Assembly: GCA_947460825.1 (NCBI GenBank)
Contig: CANHHA010000007.1
Location: forward strand, 20,409 to 84,408
Origin: Flavobacteriales bacterium
GTDB taxonomy: Bacteria > Bacteroidota > Bacteroidia > Flavobacteriales_D > Crocinitomicaceae
Direction: 5' to 3'
Length of the DNA: 64,000 bases
The number at the start of each line of letters is the position of its first letter. The stretch's first letter is position 1. Position numbers and translations under genes: made by a program. Under the pieces are notes generated by a model that saw nothing but the letters and a program-made list of their open reading frames with translations, was not told where the DNA came from and made no database searches. Below are positions 63,101 to 64,000 of this stretch, piece after piece.

Positions 63101-63236
63101 GGGCATAACGTTTTCGGGCTTGGCGAAGGTGGCGGTTATCACCACAAATGTTGATGCGGAGAACCAAACTTTGATTAACCAAAAATGTGTCTGCGGAGCA
63201 CTGAACTGCCACTTTTGCCAAACCCGTGTTACCACC
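63101..63236 (-). other. attC-like site C
   Basis: 136 bp, the best-formed site. In gene sense it runs GGTAACACGGGTTTGGC ... GTGGC ... GCCAC ... GCCAAGCCCG ... CGTTATGCCC. The stems CGGG/CCCG, TTGGC/GCCAA and GTGGC/GCCAC are all perfect, with unpaired bases between them, as in attC. It begins 8 nt after the serine hydrolase stop codon. Confidence 0.65.
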
Positions 63237-63244
63237 AGTGCTTC

Positions 63245-64000
63245 TCACTTTTTCATTATTTGTTGAGTTAACTTAATCATTGTCTTAAAGGAAATGTCAG
63301 GATGTGCAACCTGATTTACTGTCCCAACAATGTATATATTTTCTTTCGGACTATAATATGCTAAAGCTCCTGAAAGTCCTGAGTGTCCTATGAAGTATGG
63401 AACCGCACCTGTTGGATTAAAAAGCCAAGGAAGTTTGAATAAGTGAATGCCAATACCAGATTTCATTGGAAAAAATATATTGTTCCATTCTTGCAATTCG
63501 TCAATGTAAGTTGATGGGAATAATTTTCCTCTAAAAAATGCTTCAATAAAAATAAGCATATCGGTGGAAGTTGAAACCATTCCACCGTCCGCCCCAAAAG
63601 ATGTCATTGCTTTGGGTATATTCAGTTCGTTGTTCTTATAATAAAGTTTCTTTGGTATTTTGTCAGTAGAGTCTTGATAGATATAGGTTTTTGTCAAACC
63701 AAGTGGCTGAATGATAAATTCTTTACAATTTTCAGCATATGTCTTATGAGTTATGTTTTCAATGATTTTTCCTAGAAGCTGAAAATTGGCATCTGAATAG
63801 TTTGCTTTTCCTTTTGTCCCAGGTACAAAAAGAGGGGTCATTTTTTTTGTCCTTTCAATTGCTTGTTCAAAAGTCCAAAATTGGTCGTTGCCTTCCGTTA
63901 TTTCGTTTTCCAAACTTTTTCCGTTCGCTCCTTTTCCTTGAAAATAGTCAGGAAGTCCAGAAGTGTGGGAAAGCAAATGCTTAATGGTTAGGTCTTGTGA
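63245..64000 (-). CDS. Beta-lactamase-family serine hydrolase, 5' end outside window
   Basis: 252 codons; the frame is open to the window edge, so the N-terminus with the catalytic SxxK is missing. Seen: 'LTIKHLLSHTSGLPDYF' (the conserved block after the active site), 'GTKGKANYSDANFQLLGKIIE' with the Y-x-N catalytic motif, and a C-terminal 'FIGHSGLSGALAYYSPKENIYIVGTVNQ' with the HxG triad equivalent. Class C-like beta-lactamases, esterases and D-aminopeptidases share this fold; antibiotic resistance should not be assumed. It is followed by attC-like site C in the cassette-like array. Confidence 0.9.
   Translation of the reverse strand, partial: SQDLTIKHLLSHTSGLPDYFQGKGANGKSLENEITEGNDQFWTFEQAIERTKKMTPLFVPGTKGKANYSDANFQLLGKIIENITHKTYAENCKEFIIQPLGLTKTYIYQDSTDKIPKKLYYKNNELNIPKAMTSFGADGGMVSTSTDMLIFIEAFFRGKLFPSTYIDELQEWNNIFFPMKSGIGIHLFKLPWLFNPTGAVPYFIGHSGLSGALAYYSPKENIYIVGTVNQVAHPDISFKTMIKLTQQIMKK

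Noticed and set aside
63047..63266. Open frames of 62-66 codons on both strands
   Set aside because: They cover attC-like site C; frames open on both strands follow from the palindrome.

Overview
The window is a chromosomal segment of a low-GC member of the Bacteroidota, most likely Flavobacteriales (a Crocinitomicaceae/Fluviicola-like relative is my best guess, not proven). The evidence is type IX secretion (T9SS) cargo with type A and type B C-terminal sorting domains, a PorE-like and a PorP/SprF-like protein, promoters of the Bacteroidetes form (TTG/TTTG, about 19 nt, TAnnTTTG), few Shine-Dalgarno sites, and a parA-parB-DUF5683-dapB-lepB-wbqC operon of the kind found in this phylum.

Layout. 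1-5.1 kb: the end of a lamin-tail T9SS cargo gene, a small unknown gene, rimO, and two secreted proteins. 5.2-5.9 kb: an array of GACTCC/GGAGTC palindromes with no gene. 6.1-6.8 kb: tRNA-Lys and aroK. 8.5-14 kb: the par-dap-lep operon. 14-24.8 kb: an FHA protein, rplS, a PorE-like protein, threonine aldolase, a TSUP permease, a polysaccharide-type dehydratase operon, a CYTH protein and lipoproteins. 24.8-31.5 kb: a large BNR propeller protein, a PcfJ-like protein and a sodium:solute symporter. 31.6-37.1 kb: an accessory stretch with a pair of paralogous putative DNA-binding proteins, secreted proteins and a UDG-like protein. 37.2-42.1 kb: the hpt-adk-obgE-PAP2-fluC operon diverging from purK. 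42.1-43.4 kb: a RAYT/IS200-like transposase embedded in about 120-bp palindromic repeats and bounded by a 58-bp direct repeat. 43.4-53.3 kb: an ACMSD-like amidohydrolase, a GNAT protein, a T9SS subtilase, nitroreductase, pirin and a fused SpmA-SpmB protein. 53.5-59.6 kb: T9SS cargo and a two-gene operon pairing a 1239-aa type B cargo with a PorP/SprF-OmpA fusion. 59.6-60.6 kb: a frameshifted DUF1801 gene and a pentapeptide-repeat gene.

The most unusual part is 60.6-64.0 kb. Genes that all read on the minus strand are separated by 70-136 bp imperfect hairpins that begin with TAAC and end with GTTA, laid out like integron attC sites. I read this as an integron-like gene-cassette array with no integrase in the window. 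Two adjacent cassettes each carry a two-gene unit: a GNAT-like protein of about 175 aa followed at once by a 53-55 aa basic protein. The two units are clear paralogues and look like toxin-antitoxin modules. The array runs off the right edge inside a beta-lactamase-family serine hydrolase.

A second pattern is that several genes (parA, the subtilase, the ACMSD-like gene, the capD-like gene) have a TAnnTTTG/TAnnTTCG box only 4-5 nt before the ATG, which suggests leaderless transcripts.
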